A model generated the notes under the pieces. It was not told the DNA's origin, made no database searches, and saw only the letters and a list, made by a program, of their open reading frames with translations. A DNA stretch of 64,000 bases from Candidatus Enterococcus ferrettii (GTDB taxonomy: Bacteria > Bacillota > Bacilli > Lactobacillales > Enterococcaceae): the NCBI RefSeq assembly GCF_017377655.1, contig NZ_JAFREL010000023.1:1-64000 (forward strand), given 5' to 3'. The first letter of the stretch is position 1; each line of letters starts with the position of its first letter. Below, in pieces: positions 9,207 through 18,117 of this stretch. A program made the translations under genes and the position numbers.

Positions 9207-9272
9207 GGGAAAAGTGAAGAGAGGGTTCTTCAATTATAAAATCCAGAAATCTGAAATTTGAGGAGATTGAGC

Positions 9273-9938
9273 ATGAAACAAAGTTTTGTAATTGTCGGTC
9301 TTGGTCGTTTTGGTGGAAGTATTTGCCGGACTTTAGTAGAATCAGGTCAAGAGGTATTGGCAATTGACAGCAATGAAGACCGTGTCAATGAGTATATGAA
9401 TATTGCCACCCATGCAGTAGTTGCCAATGCTCAAGATGAAATGACGTTGCGTTCGTTAGGGATTCGTAATTTTGACCATGTGATTGTTGCAATTGGTGAA
9501 GATATCCAGGCGAGTATATTAGTTACTTTGATGTGTAAAGAGATGGGTGTACCTAATATATTGGCAAAAGCTCAAAATGAATACCATGCAAGAGTTTTAG
9601 AGAAAATCGGAGCAGATAGAGTAGTTCATCCTGAAAGAGATATGGGGTATCGGATTGCTCATAATTTAGTTTCTAAAAATATTTTGGATTATTTGGAGCT
9701 TTCTGCAGAGTATTCTTTAGCAGAAGTAGTAGTAACTAACAGAAAGTTTTATGGAAAAACTCTTCAAGAGCTAGATTTTCGTCAAAAATTTGGCTTAAAC
9801 GTAGTTGCTATTCGCCGAAATAATGATGAACCGATTGTATCTCCACCTGCTGAAGAAATCGTACAGCAAAATGATCACTTGGTTGTAATTGGGTTAAACG
9901 AAGACGTGGATTATCTTGACGAGAAAATGAATGGATAG
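9273..9938 (+). CDS. ktrA: KtrA/TrkA-type potassium channel regulatory subunit
   Basis: A 221-residue cytosolic RCK protein that gates a KtrB/TrkH-type potassium channel by binding adenine nucleotides or NAD. The N-terminal RCK domain starts with VIVGLGRFGGSICRTL, a Rossmann dinucleotide-binding loop, followed by the acidic residue in LAIDSNED; the C-terminal RCK_C domain covers about residues 135-221. The size equals Bacillus subtilis KtrA/KtrC. The start is ATG at 9273 because AGGAG lies seven bases upstream; in-frame codons before it lack a site. No channel subunit is encoded in this window, so the partner must be elsewhere. KtrA versus KtrC cannot be told apart here. Confidence 0.88.
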   Translation: MKQSFVIVGLGRFGGSICRTLVESGQEVLAIDSNEDRVNEYMNIATHAVVANAQDEMTLRSLGIRNFDHVIVAIGEDIQASILVTLMCKEMGVPNILAKAQNEYHARVLEKIGADRVVHPERDMGYRIAHNLVSKNILDYLELSAEYSLAEVVVTNRKFYGKTLQELDFRQKFGLNVVAIRRNNDEPIVSPPAEEIVQQNDHLVVIGLNEDVDYLDEKMNG

Positions 9939-9947
9939 GAGTCCGAA

Positions 9948-10244
9948 ATGATGAAATTAACAGTTACACCAGCTGCACACAAATGGTTCAAAGAGGAAAT
10001 TGTGGTAAATGAAGGACAAGGGATAAAGTTTTATGGGAAGGTATATGGTAAAACTCAAGTACATGATGGATTTTCTGTGGGGATGGCAGTTGATACACCA
10101 GAAAAACCATTGATTACTGAAAATTTAGGTGGTAGGCTATTCTTTGTGGAAGAAGCAGATGAATGGTTTTTTAAAGGGTATAATTTAGTTGTTGATTATG
10201 ATGATGATCTTGACGAACCTAAATATGAATTTAATGAAGCGTAG
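9948..10244 (+). CDS. HesB/IscA-like family protein without cysteines
   Basis: A 98-residue acidic protein resembling the YneR branch of the HesB/IscA fold (starts MKLTVTPAAHKWFKEE, ends in an Asp-rich tail). Iron-sulfur A-type carriers use three conserved cysteines; this protein has none, so it is unlikely to carry a cluster. It lies ten bases after ktrA and just before a glycosyltransferase gene, so the three may be co-transcribed. ATG at 9948 and 9951 are both possible after AGGAG. The function of this subfamily is not known to me. Confidence 0.75.
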   Translation: MMKLTVTPAAHKWFKEEIVVNEGQGIKFYGKVYGKTQVHDGFSVGMAVDTPEKPLITENLGGRLFFVEEADEWFFKGYNLVVDYDDDLDEPKYEFNEA

Positions 10245-10255
10245 AGGTGAATAGA

Positions 10256-11200
10256 ATGTTATCAATTATTGTTCCTTGCTTTAACGAAGAGGAAGCAATT
10301 CCTCTTTTTTTTGAGGAAATGGAGAAAATCCAGCCACTTACTGGAAAAACCTTTGAGTATATCTTTATTGATGATGGTTCAAATGATGATAGCCTGAAAT
10401 CTATAAAAAGATTGTCATCGGTTAAGGGATCTAAAATAAGATATATTTCTTTTTCGCGTAATTTTGGAAAAGAAGCGGCACTATATGCAGGTCTGCAAGC
10501 ATCAAGAGGTGTTTTGGTTACTGTAATGGATGTTGATTTGCAAGATCCACCAGAGCTGTTGCCTCAAATGATTCAAATGATTAAGTCTTCTGACATAGAT
10601 TGTGTTGGTACTAGGCGTGCTGATCGTAAAGGTGAACCGCCGATACGAAGTTTTTTTGCGAAGAGATTTTATCATTTGATAAATAAAATTAGTGATACTT
10701 ATATGGTTGATGGTGCCCGAGACTATCGGTTAATGACCAGACAGATGGTGGATGCTGTTTTGGAAGTAACGGAGTATAATCGATTCTCTAAAGGGATATT
10801 TAGTTGGGTTGGTTTTAAAACTGAATATATATCATTTGATAATCGTGAACGTGCTGCCGGAGAGACATCATGGTCATTTTGGAAATTATTTAATTATTCT
10901 ATTGATGGTATTATCAATTTCTCAGATGCGCCTTTGAATATTGCTTCGTTTGTAGGAGCTTTGTCGTGTGTAGGGTCTGGAATTGCATTACTTTTCATTA
11001 TTTTTAGGGCATTGATATTTGGTGATCCAACATCGGGATGGCCTTCAATGGTATCTATCTTACTTTTTATTGGTGGGTTGCAGCTTTTATCATTAGGGAT
11101 TATTGGGAAATATATTGGAAAGATTTTTCTGGAGACGAAGAAGAGGCCAATTTATATTGTAAAAGAAACTGAAGACAAGAAAAACAGTCTAAAAGATTAG
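10256..11200 (+). CDS. GtrB/CsbB-type polyprenyl-phosphate glycosyltransferase
   Basis: A 314-residue GT2 enzyme. It has the IIVPCFNEEEAI opening, IDDGSNDDS, MDVDLQDPPE as metal-binding motif, and two C-terminal membrane helices near residues 228-253 and 262-287. This matches GtrB, CsbB and YkcC proteins that load a sugar onto undecaprenyl phosphate on the inner face of the membrane. ATG at 10256 is chosen because AGAGGTGA lies about six bases upstream; the GTG at 10247 would be inside that site. A GtrA flippase-like gene lies 2 kb downstream past two inverted genes, suggesting a split pathway for modifying wall or lipoteichoic acid. Confidence 0.82.
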   Translation: MLSIIVPCFNEEEAIPLFFEEMEKIQPLTGKTFEYIFIDDGSNDDSLKSIKRLSSVKGSKIRYISFSRNFGKEAALYAGLQASRGVLVTVMDVDLQDPPELLPQMIQMIKSSDIDCVGTRRADRKGEPPIRSFFAKRFYHLINKISDTYMVDGARDYRLMTRQMVDAVLEVTEYNRFSKGIFSWVGFKTEYISFDNRERAAGETSWSFWKLFNYSIDGIINFSDAPLNIASFVGALSCVGSGIALLFIIFRALIFGDPTSGWPSMVSILLFIGGLQLLSLGIIGKYIGKIFLETKKRPIYIVKETEDKKNSLKD

Positions 11201-11230
11201 CACAATCGGCTAACCTTTTAGACTGTTTTT
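11180..11230. terminator. Bidirectional terminator covering both convergent stop codons
   Basis: AAAAACAGTCTAAAAG and CTTTTAGACTGTTTTT form a 16-bp stem, extended inward by TTAGC/GCTAA. Both strands have T-runs. The stop of the glycosyltransferase (11198-11200) lies in the structure and that of the dehydrogenase (11229-11231) overlaps its edge. Confidence 0.92.
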
Positions 11231-12176
11231 AATACCCTCTTCTCAACTCAACCTGATTTTCTACAAGTTTCCCATCAGCTACATAACTCTTCAAATTCTT
11301 CAAAAAGATAGTCATAAACTTCCGTTGAAAATCGACAGTCATTCCGGAGATATGTGGGGTGATTAATAAATTTTCTAATTCCCACAGTTCACTATCGACA
11401 GGCAAAGGCTCTTCCTCAAATACATCGAGTGCAGCAAAAGCAATTTGCTGTTCCTTGAGTGCGGTTGCTAATTCTTTGGTGTGCACACTGTCACCACGAC
11501 CTACGTTTATGAAGACAGCATCAGGTTTCATATGACTGAAGACGTCACTATTAAAAATGTGATAAGTGGCTTCTGTTCCTGGAAGGATACCAACAACGAT
11601 GTCCATGCCCTCAGCAATCTTTGCTAAATTTTTAATAGAATAGGTTTCGATAAATCCACTCACTGGATGTCCAGTGGTATTAATGCCGTACACGTTAACA
11701 CCTAAACCTCGAAGTGAAACGGATAGTTGTTTACCAATATGACCAGTGCCAACGATTAACAAATTTTTACCTGAAAGCTGATCATAGTGAATACCTGTTT
11801 GGTCCCATTTTTTGACTGCTTGATTTTTGATTGCTTGACCGATTCCACGGTAGTATGTGAGTAAGGTTCCAATAACATGTTCACTGATCGATAGAGAATG
11901 AATTCCACTGCCATTAGATAGGAATATGCCCTTTTTTTCAAATTCGGATAAAGGCAAGTAATCAACACCAGCTGAAACAGCTTGCACCCATTTTAAGTTT
12001 GAGTGATTTAATAGCTGAAGTTCTTTTTCCTGTTTCCAACCGACGGAAATTTCAACGTTGTTTAGCTCGTCATCAGCTAATTCCGTACTAACTTGATAGT
12101 TTGGCGCAATTTCCTGTATTTTAGTCACGAATTCTTTACGGAAGGCTTTTTGTAAATAAATAATTGGTTTTTGCAT
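11229..12176 (-). CDS. D-isomer-specific 2-hydroxyacid dehydrogenase family protein
   Basis: A 315-residue NAD(P)-dependent oxidoreductase. The nucleotide-binding domain begins with LLIVGTGHIGKQL near residue 140. The catalytic set is visible: Arg in NVGRGDSV, Glu in DVFEEEPLP and His in LLITPHISG. The family reduces 2-keto acids or oxidises D-2-hydroxy acids; the substrate cannot be read from sequence. I start at ATG 12176 rather than the in-frame ATG at 12197, because AGGTG sits just upstream of the former and nothing does so for the latter. It shares its 3' end with the convergent glycosyltransferase gene through one terminator. Confidence 0.85.
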   Translation of the reverse strand: MQKPIIYLQKAFRKEFVTKIQEIAPNYQVSTELADDELNNVEISVGWKQEKELQLLNHSNLKWVQAVSAGVDYLPLSEFEKKGIFLSNGSGIHSLSISEHVIGTLLTYYRGIGQAIKNQAVKKWDQTGIHYDQLSGKNLLIVGTGHIGKQLSVSLRGLGVNVYGINTTGHPVSGFIETYSIKNLAKIAEGMDIVVGILPGTEATYHIFNSDVFSHMKPDAVFINVGRGDSVHTKELATALKEQQIAFAALDVFEEEPLPVDSELWELENLLITPHISGMTVDFQRKFMTIFLKNLKSYVADGKLVENQVELRRGY

Positions 12177-12213
12177 TTTGTTCACCTCGACATTCATTCT
12201 ATCAAATTATCGA

Positions 12214-12245
12214 CAAAAAAACTGTTTACAGCTTTGTAAACAGTT
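12214..12245 (-). terminator. Terminator of the DUF1189 gene
   Basis: On the minus strand AACTGTTTAC and GTAAACAGTT form a 10-bp stem followed by a run of seven T. The gene's stop codon is within the stem base. Confidence 0.88.
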
Positions 12246-13059
12246 AAGTATTGGGCAATTTCATTTTTGGATAATTGTTGCTGACTTGAAAATAGATAAA
12301 AACACTAATACAAGTGATTAGCAGGCTTGAATCAAAACTAGCATCAAAGAACATGATAATCATGGATACAATCGTAGGAATTGTCGCGCAAAAAATAATT
12401 GTTTTGAATGTTTCAAAAAAAGTAACCTGTCGAAGTCTAAACTTGGCGAATAGGTGACCAGCAATTGCGGTAAACAATAAGGTTACGATTAAATTTATGA
12501 TTGTTGGGTAGAGTGCAGCTAACAGCATAACAATAGGTGCCCAAACTGGCAACTGAAGATTCTCCAACTCTGCTCGCAAACCTTTACCAGTAAGTTCGCT
12601 GAAGGGTTCTTTCTCATAAGAAAAGTGTAAAACATTATCACCAAATAAGGAAGTACTAACACCGCCCATATCAGGTAACGCTAAAACTGCTTCCTTTTTT
12701 AATAGACCGACACTAAAATAGTTTCCGACTAAATCATTTGCAACATCCTTCTCTGTACGTTTACCTTCAGGATCAAAGGTCAAAATGATAGAGTTTGTCT
12801 GATAGATAAAACCATTATTTGAGCCTTCCGCTTGAATCTCGCCGTTTTCTATTTGGAAATCGGGCACTTTCTGAGCAATTTTTGTGCTGTCACTTTTAAT
12901 TTCCTGCAGTACCTGCATTCCTTCGTAAACTATCGGTAGAGATAAAAAGATACTTAGAACAATAAGATAAATGATTGCTTTCCAGAAAGGAATATCTTTT
13001 GCATCTTTCAGGGTAGAAAAGCGAAAAGTCGCTCCTTTTATTACTTGACTAAATGTCAT
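12244..13059 (-). CDS. DUF1189 family membrane protein
   Basis: A 271-residue protein with one N-terminal membrane helix (about residues 24-45), a ~130-residue outer region, then three to four C-terminal helices (about 170-260). This is the DUF1189 layout, a family whose role is not established; some members are annotated MalA from their place in maltose loci, but there is no maltose gene here. The start is placed at ATG 13059 since GGAG sits seven bases before it; the in-frame ATG at 13080 has no site. It is divergent from gtrA. The name rests on overall layout. Confidence 0.75.
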   Translation of the reverse strand: MTFSQVIKGATFRFSTLKDAKDIPFWKAIIYLIVLSIFLSLPIVYEGMQVLQEIKSDSTKIAQKVPDFQIENGEIQAEGSNNGFIYQTNSIILTFDPEGKRTEKDVANDLVGNYFSVGLLKKEAVLALPDMGGVSTSLFGDNVLHFSYEKEPFSELTGKGLRAELENLQLPVWAPIVMLLAALYPTIINLIVTLLFTAIAGHLFAKFRLRQVTFFETFKTIIFCATIPTIVSMIIMFFDASFDSSLLITCISVFIYFQVSNNYPKMKLPNT

Positions 13060-13212
13060 ATGATCGCTCCAATCTATCAATCATTGTAGCGAAGTACTAC
13101 TAGAATAACAAGACAATGGGAAAAAAAGATAAAAGAATTTATACAGTGAATTGACTATGACAAAAGACTACTGTAAGGTACAAAGTGGAATTATGAGAAG
13201 GGTGAAAAGTGA

Positions 13213-13680
13213 ATGAACTATTATCGTAAATTTGAAAGTTATTTAAAAGAAAAAAAACTTTGGGAAATATTTATCTACTTATTTTTTGGTGGTTTGGCAA
13301 CGGTGGTTAATATTGTAACCTTTGCTATTGCATATCAAATGTTTCATTTAAGCTGGCCGATCTCTAACACGATTTCATGGATTTGCTCGGTGCTATTTGC
13401 TTTTGTGACCAATAAGCTATGGGTTTTTCAATCAAAAACGGCGACACTTGGGGCATTGACTTGGGAATTTAGCAAGTTCTTATTTGCTAGGATTATTTCC
13501 TTTGGTATGGATATGGCATGCATGTATTTATTCATTGATATATTTAGTACAGGGAATTTAGTAGCTAAAATTATTACTCAAATTGTAGTAGTGGTGGCTA
13601 ATTATGTATTTAGTAAAGTATTTATCTTCAAGAAAGTAGAAATTATTGAAGAATCCTCTTCAAAATCGGAAGAAAAGTAA
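13213..13680 (+). CDS. GtrA-like membrane protein
   Basis: A 155-residue protein with four membrane helices and the GtrA signatures: LFGGLATVVNIVTF in the first helix, FVTNKLWVFQSK after the second, and VANYVFSKVFIFK at the end. GtrA proteins are thought to flip undecaprenyl-phosphate-linked sugars. It pairs logically with the GtrB-type enzyme at 10256-11200; two minus-strand genes separate them. ATG at 13213 follows AGAAGGGTG. The gene is followed within 75 bases by sodA. Confidence 0.88.
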   Translation: MNYYRKFESYLKEKKLWEIFIYLFFGGLATVVNIVTFAIAYQMFHLSWPISNTISWICSVLFAFVTNKLWVFQSKTATLGALTWEFSKFLFARIISFGMDMACMYLFIDIFSTGNLVAKIITQIVVVVANYVFSKVFIFKKVEIIEESSSKSEEK

Positions 13681-13752
13681 GCATATACTTTGAAAAGCCT
13701 GTGATAATCTGATAAGATTTTAATGTACCTATTTCTAAGGAGGAAATAAAAA

Positions 13753-14361
13753 ATGGCTTATACTTTACCTGAATTACCTTACGCATATGACGCATTGGAA
13801 CCATACATTGATGAAGAAACAATGCATTTACATCACGAAAAGCATCACAACACGTATGTGACGAATTTAAATGCAGCAATCGAAAAGTATCCTGAGTTAG
13901 GTGAACTATCAATCGAAGAATTGATGATTAATTTAAATGAAGTTCCTGAAGATATTCAAACAGCAGTTCGCAACAATGGTGGCGGGCATGCTAATCATAG
14001 CTTCTTCTGGAAAATTATGGCACCAAATGCTGGTGGCAAACCAACCGGAGCAATTAAAGATGCGATTGATGAAGCCTTTGGCGATTTCGAAAAAATGAAA
14101 GAAGAATTTAAAACTGCTGCAACTGGTCGTTTTGGTTCTGGTTGGGCTTGGGTAGTTGTCAATAATGGAAAACTAGAAATTACCTCTACACCAAATCAAG
14201 ATACGCCACTTTCAGAAGGTAAAACACCTGTTTTAGGTTTAGACGTTTGGGAACATGCTTACTATTTAAAATATAAAAATGTTCGACCTGACTACATCGC
14301 AGCTTTCTGGGATGTTGTGAATTGGGACCAAGTGAATAAAAACTTTGAAGCAGCAAAATAA
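13753..14361 (+). CDS. sodA: Manganese superoxide dismutase
   Basis: A 202-residue Fe/Mn superoxide dismutase. The metal ligands are His27, His82 in NHSFFW, Asp164 and His168 in DVWEHAYY. The GGGHANHS context and Gly-Gln pattern fit the manganese form usual in enterococci. It converts superoxide to hydrogen peroxide and oxygen in the cytoplasm. ATG at 13753 follows AAGGAGG. A clean terminator follows, so it is probably monocistronic or the last gene after gtrA. Confidence 0.97.
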   Translation: MAYTLPELPYAYDALEPYIDEETMHLHHEKHHNTYVTNLNAAIEKYPELGELSIEELMINLNEVPEDIQTAVRNNGGGHANHSFFWKIMAPNAGGKPTGAIKDAIDEAFGDFEKMKEEFKTAATGRFGSGWAWVVVNNGKLEITSTPNQDTPLSEGKTPVLGLDVWEHAYYLKYKNVRPDYIAAFWDVVNWDQVNKNFEAAK

Positions 14362-14373
14362 TTTTGAAGTAAC

Positions 14374-14402
14374 GAGACACTCATTTCTTGAGTGTCTTTT
14401 TT
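14374..14402 (+). terminator. Terminator of sodA
   Basis: AGACACTCA and TGAGTGTCT form a 9-bp stem with a 5-base loop, followed by six T. Confidence 0.92.
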
Positions 14403-14534
14403 GGTTACTTGTGAAGTTTCAAGGGTTTAAACTTAAAATTTTTTATAGAGAATTTTGCTCTTTTATGAAAAACGTTGAAAACTTATCGGCTATGTGAGAA
14501 AATGAACTGTAAAAATCGTAAATAGAGGTGTGCC

Positions 14535-15749
14535 ATGAGTCGTTGGAAGAAAGTCATCGTTGGAATATTAATTCTCGTAAATTGCCTAGTTGGAGGCGCA
14601 ACAATTTATGCGGTACAGGTAACAAAAGACGCTAGTCAAATGGTGGATAATATTCGTCAAACTGTTAAACGAAACAGTTCAAGGGCAGATAAAGATACAC
14701 CAAATATTGATAATGCTGAGCCGTTCTCGATTCTTTTATTAGGCGTAGATACTGGAGATTTAGGTCGTGATGAACAAGGGCGATCAGATAGTATGATGGT
14801 AGTAACGGTTAATCCTCAACAGAAGAAATCCACTATTGTGAGTTTGGGTAGAGATACACTATCGAAAATTGTTGGGTATGGTACCAACGATAAATTGAAT
14901 CATGCCTATGCTTTTGGCGGCGAGGGTATGGCGATGGACACCATCGAAAATTTATTAGATATTCCAATTGATCATTATGTAACGATTAATATGCGTGGTC
15001 TGAAGGACCTAATTGATGCAGTTGGTGGTATTGAGGTTGATAATCAATATGATTTTGAGCTTGATGGTATCGAAGTTGCAAAAGGTAAACAAACCTTAGA
15101 CGGTGAGACAGGTTTGGCTTATGCACGTATGCGTTATGAAGATCCAGAAGGTGATGTTGGTCGTCAAAAACGCCAACGTGAAGTTGTTACAAAGATTTTG
15201 AACAAGGCAATGTCGATCAATGGTGTGAGCAATTATCGGAAGATTTTAAAAGCTGTTGAAAAGAACATGAAAACAGATCTTTCTTGGGATGATATGTTAG
15301 ATATTGGAACAGATTACTTGCCAGCCTTTAAAAAGATTGATCAGAAACAACTGGATGGCGAAAGTCAGCTGATTGACGAAATTTATTACCAAATTCTCGG
15401 AACCAATGAACTGCTCAATATTCAAAATACTTTGAAGAAGCAATTGAATCTACCAACAGCTAAAACTTTACCCAATTTGGCAGACCCTGACTCATACAAT
15501 TTGTTTTATGATGATACAGATGGTAGTTCTTCAGAAGCTGGTACTCAAGATACAACTGAGTATGACGCTACCAATACTTACGATCAACAAGGCACCTATG
15601 ATCCAGGAACAGCCAACGACTACGGAAATACCTATAATACAGAAGATACTACTGGTTATGATCAAAACCAACAACAGTATGACAATGGCTATAATCAACA
15701 AGCACCTGCTGAGGACTATTTGCAGCCTGCGACAGGATATGGCTACTAA
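14535..15749 (+). CDS. LytR-CpsA-Psr family wall-polymer ligase
   Basis: A 404-residue LCP protein. A single N-terminal signal anchor (about residues 7-27) precedes the LCP domain, seen in FSILLLGVDTGDLGRDEQGRSD, SLGRDT, and the conserved Arg-rich YARMRYEDPEGDVGRQKRQ around residues 195-216. LCP enzymes move teichoic acid or capsule polymers from lipid carriers onto peptidoglycan outside the cell. The last ~80 residues are a low-complexity tail rich in Tyr, Asp, Thr, Gln and Asn, probably disordered on the surface. ATG at 14535 follows AGAGGTG. Terminators bound it on both sides. Confidence 0.9.
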   Translation: MSRWKKVIVGILILVNCLVGGATIYAVQVTKDASQMVDNIRQTVKRNSSRADKDTPNIDNAEPFSILLLGVDTGDLGRDEQGRSDSMMVVTVNPQQKKSTIVSLGRDTLSKIVGYGTNDKLNHAYAFGGEGMAMDTIENLLDIPIDHYVTINMRGLKDLIDAVGGIEVDNQYDFELDGIEVAKGKQTLDGETGLAYARMRYEDPEGDVGRQKRQREVVTKILNKAMSINGVSNYRKILKAVEKNMKTDLSWDDMLDIGTDYLPAFKKIDQKQLDGESQLIDEIYYQILGTNELLNIQNTLKKQLNLPTAKTLPNLADPDSYNLFYDDTDGSSSEAGTQDTTEYDATNTYDQQGTYDPGTANDYGNTYNTEDTTGYDQNQQQYDNGYNQQAPAEDYLQPATGYGY

Positions 15750-15766
15750 ACTAAATATTACACAGG

Positions 15767-15798
15767 CTAGGCAGAAATTTCTGTCTAGTCTTTTTTTT
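15767..15798 (+). terminator. Terminator of the LCP gene
   Basis: CTAGGCAGAAA and TTTCTGTCTAG pair (one G-U), followed by TC and eight T. Confidence 0.88.
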
Positions 15799-15808
15799 AC
15801 TGACACAA

Positions 15809-15842
15809 AAATGGTTTGCTTTAAGTAAAAAACAAACCATTT
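15809..15842 (-). terminator. Probable terminator of the RlmD-type methyltransferase gene
   Basis: AAATGGTTTG and CAAACCATTT form a 10-bp stem just past the minus-strand stop codon; the minus strand then reads TTTTTGTG. The U-tract is short. Confidence 0.6.
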
Positions 15843-15848
15843 CCAAGA

Positions 15849-17222
15849 CTATTTTTTTGTCAGTTTTACAACGACTTCACAACGAGCAGTTTGGGGAAAC
15901 ATATCAACTGATTGCAGGTAATCAACAGTGTAAATTTCTGACAAGGGCTTAAGATCTCTTGCTAATGTTGAAACATTGCAGGAAATATAAATCAATTGTT
16001 GGCTAGGTTGTTTTACTATAGCAGTCAATAACTTTTCGTCTAGCCCTGTTCTGGGTGGATCAACGATAATAGCATCAGGCTTAAAGCCTTCTCTTAACCA
16101 TTTGGGCAGCAGTTCTTCAGCAGAACCTACTTCATAATGGGTATTTGCTAACCCCATTTTCGAAGCATTCTTTTGCGCATCTTGAATAGCTTGAGGAATT
16201 ATATCTATTCCTCTGACCTCTTTGGCCTGATCAGCTAAAGACAACCCAATCGTACCAACACCACAGTAGGCATCTACAATAGTCTTATCTTTTTTTAAAT
16301 CTAAGGCTTTCAAAGCTTCTTCATACAAAACTTTGGTTTGTGACGGATTCAACTGGAAAAAAGCCCGAGCAGAGAGTTCAAAAGAAACTTGATTGATTTG
16401 TTCATCAATTGTCTCTTTTCCCCATAAGTGGATCGTTTCATCTCCCATAATCAGAGAAGTTTTTTTATCCTGAATATTTTGCATCACAGAAACGACTTCC
16501 GTACAACGCTGATTCAGTTCACGAATAAACGCATTTACTTGAGGAATTTTTTTTGTTTTTGAAATAAGGACTAATTGAACTTCTCCAGTCTCAATACCTA
16601 CACGAACCATCAATGTACGCAAAATTCCAGAATTTTTCTTTTCATTATAAATGGGGATTGAATATTTTGTCAGCAACTGTACAGCTGTATTCATTACCTG
16701 TTGAGTTGTTGGTTGTTGAACGAGACAATCGGTAATCGGTACTAAGTGGTGTGAATTATCCTGATAAAGACCGGCCTCCACTTGATTCGTTTTGTCATTC
16801 TTTCGCAGTTGAAACTGTGCTTTGTTACGGTAGCGCCATGGATTTTCCATCCCTAAAGTATTGCGGAGTTCGTATTGCTGGAAGCCCTCGGGTTTGTATT
16901 TCTCTAGGGCTTGCTTTAATAAATCTTTTTTAAAGATTAGTTGCTGGTTATAAGCCAAATGCTGCAGTTGACAGCCGCCACATTCTTCATAAACAGGGCA
17001 AGGAGGTGTGATCCGAGCATTGCTTGCCTCCTTGATACGAACCAACTCTGCCTCAGCGTAACGAGGAGTAGCTTTAGTGATTTTGGCAATGATAGTTTCT
17101 TTAGGGAGAGCTCCCTTGACGAAAATGATGAGCCGCTTATAATAAGCAATGCCTTCGCCGTTAATACCTAGTCGTTTAATTTTTAGAGTTAGAGATTGAT
17201 TGGTTTTCAATTGAACAGCCAT
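15849..17222 (-). CDS. 23S rRNA (uracil-5-)-methyltransferase, RlmD/RlmCD type
   Basis: A 457-residue RumA-family enzyme that makes 5-methyluridine in 23S rRNA using S-adenosylmethionine. An N-terminal TRAM domain (residues ~5-60) is followed by the iron-sulfur motif CPVYEECGGCQLQH near residue 74. The SAM-binding domain shows VDAYCGVGTIGLSLA, then VDPPRTG, and the catalytic Cys is in IYISCNVSTLARDL. Bacillus and staphylococcal members often methylate two sites (RlmCD). ATG at 17222 follows AAAGGAG. It is divergent from recX. Confidence 0.93.
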   Translation of the reverse strand: MAVQLKTNQSLTLKIKRLGINGEGIAYYKRLIIFVKGALPKETIIAKITKATPRYAEAELVRIKEASNARITPPCPVYEECGGCQLQHLAYNQQLIFKKDLLKQALEKYKPEGFQQYELRNTLGMENPWRYRNKAQFQLRKNDKTNQVEAGLYQDNSHHLVPITDCLVQQPTTQQVMNTAVQLLTKYSIPIYNEKKNSGILRTLMVRVGIETGEVQLVLISKTKKIPQVNAFIRELNQRCTEVVSVMQNIQDKKTSLIMGDETIHLWGKETIDEQINQVSFELSARAFFQLNPSQTKVLYEEALKALDLKKDKTIVDAYCGVGTIGLSLADQAKEVRGIDIIPQAIQDAQKNASKMGLANTHYEVGSAEELLPKWLREGFKPDAIIVDPPRTGLDEKLLTAIVKQPSQQLIYISCNVSTLARDLKPLSEIYTVDYLQSVDMFPQTARCEVVVKLTKK

Positions 17223-17313
17223 AATCTGCTCCTTTCTGGCTACATTTTAGCATAATTTTACCAAAGAAGCTGTTTTCTATGATAGAATTAATGTTCGCAA
17301 AGGAGGTCTATCA

Positions 17314-18117
17314 ATGATTATTACTATCAGTAAAGTAAACAAGGGCCGGAATGCTTTTTACGAAGTAGAACTGTCTAACGGAGAAGTTTTGCGTGTTTCA
17401 GAGGATACATTAATTACTTATCGTTTATTAAAAGACCGAGAAATTACCGAAGCAGAAATTACTGAAATAAAAAAAACCAGTAATGAGGATGCAGGGTTTC
17501 AATTAGCATTAAACTATTTAAGTTATCAGATGCGGACAGAAAAAGAAATTTATAGCTATTTAAAGGAAAAAGAGATCGACTTTTCTGATCGGAAGAAAAT
17601 CGTTGCGCGTTTAAGAGAAATGAATTTGCTAGATGATACAACATTTGGTGAGAGCTTTGTGCGAACCCAAATGCGTTTAGGTGACAAAGGCCCCCGTGTT
17701 ATCAGACAAAAGCTTAAAGAAAAAGGACTAAATGACCAAGACATTGAAATAAGTCTTGGACTATACGAAGAAGAGATACAATACGAGATCGCTTTACGTG
17801 CAGCTGAAAAAGCTATGCGGAAATTCCATGATAAAAGCGTAAGGGAAACACAGCAGAAACTGCAACAAACGTTGATGACGAAGGGATTCTCTTCTGACAC
17901 TATCAAACTAGCAATTGATGGACTGGATTTTGAAGAAGTGCAGGAACAAGAAGAAGATGCACTAGAAATACAAGGTGATAAGCTTTGGCGAAGGAATCAA
18001 CGTTTTGATAGAGCTAAAAGAAAGCAAAAAGTGAAGCAAAGCTTATATCAAAAGGGCTTTACATTAGATGCCATTGATGTATTTATTGCGAAAAAAGAGG
18101 AAGAAGATGATGAATAA
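17314..18117 (+). CDS. recX: Regulatory protein RecX
   Basis: A 267-residue RecX, which binds RecA filaments and limits their activity. It shows three-helix repeats: LNYLSYQMRTEKEIYSYL, then FGESFVRTQMRLGDKGPRVIRQKLKEKG split as the second repeat, and a C-terminal repeat ending KGFTLDAIDVFI. The length matches the long RecX of Firmicutes. ATG at 17314 follows AAAGGAGG. Its 3' end overlaps mutY by eleven bases, so two repair-linked genes are coupled. Confidence 0.92.
   Translation: MIITISKVNKGRNAFYEVELSNGEVLRVSEDTLITYRLLKDREITEAEITEIKKTSNEDAGFQLALNYLSYQMRTEKEIYSYLKEKEIDFSDRKKIVARLREMNLLDDTTFGESFVRTQMRLGDKGPRVIRQKLKEKGLNDQDIEISLGLYEEEIQYEIALRAAEKAMRKFHDKSVRETQQKLQQTLMTKGFSSDTIKLAIDGLDFEEVQEQEEDALEIQGDKLWRRNQRFDRAKRKQKVKQSLYQKGFTLDAIDVFIAKKEEEDDE

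Noticed and set aside
15508-15828. A 106-codon plus-strand frame over the end of the LCP gene
   Set aside because: It is an out-of-frame reading of the low-complexity tail repeats and runs through the terminator.
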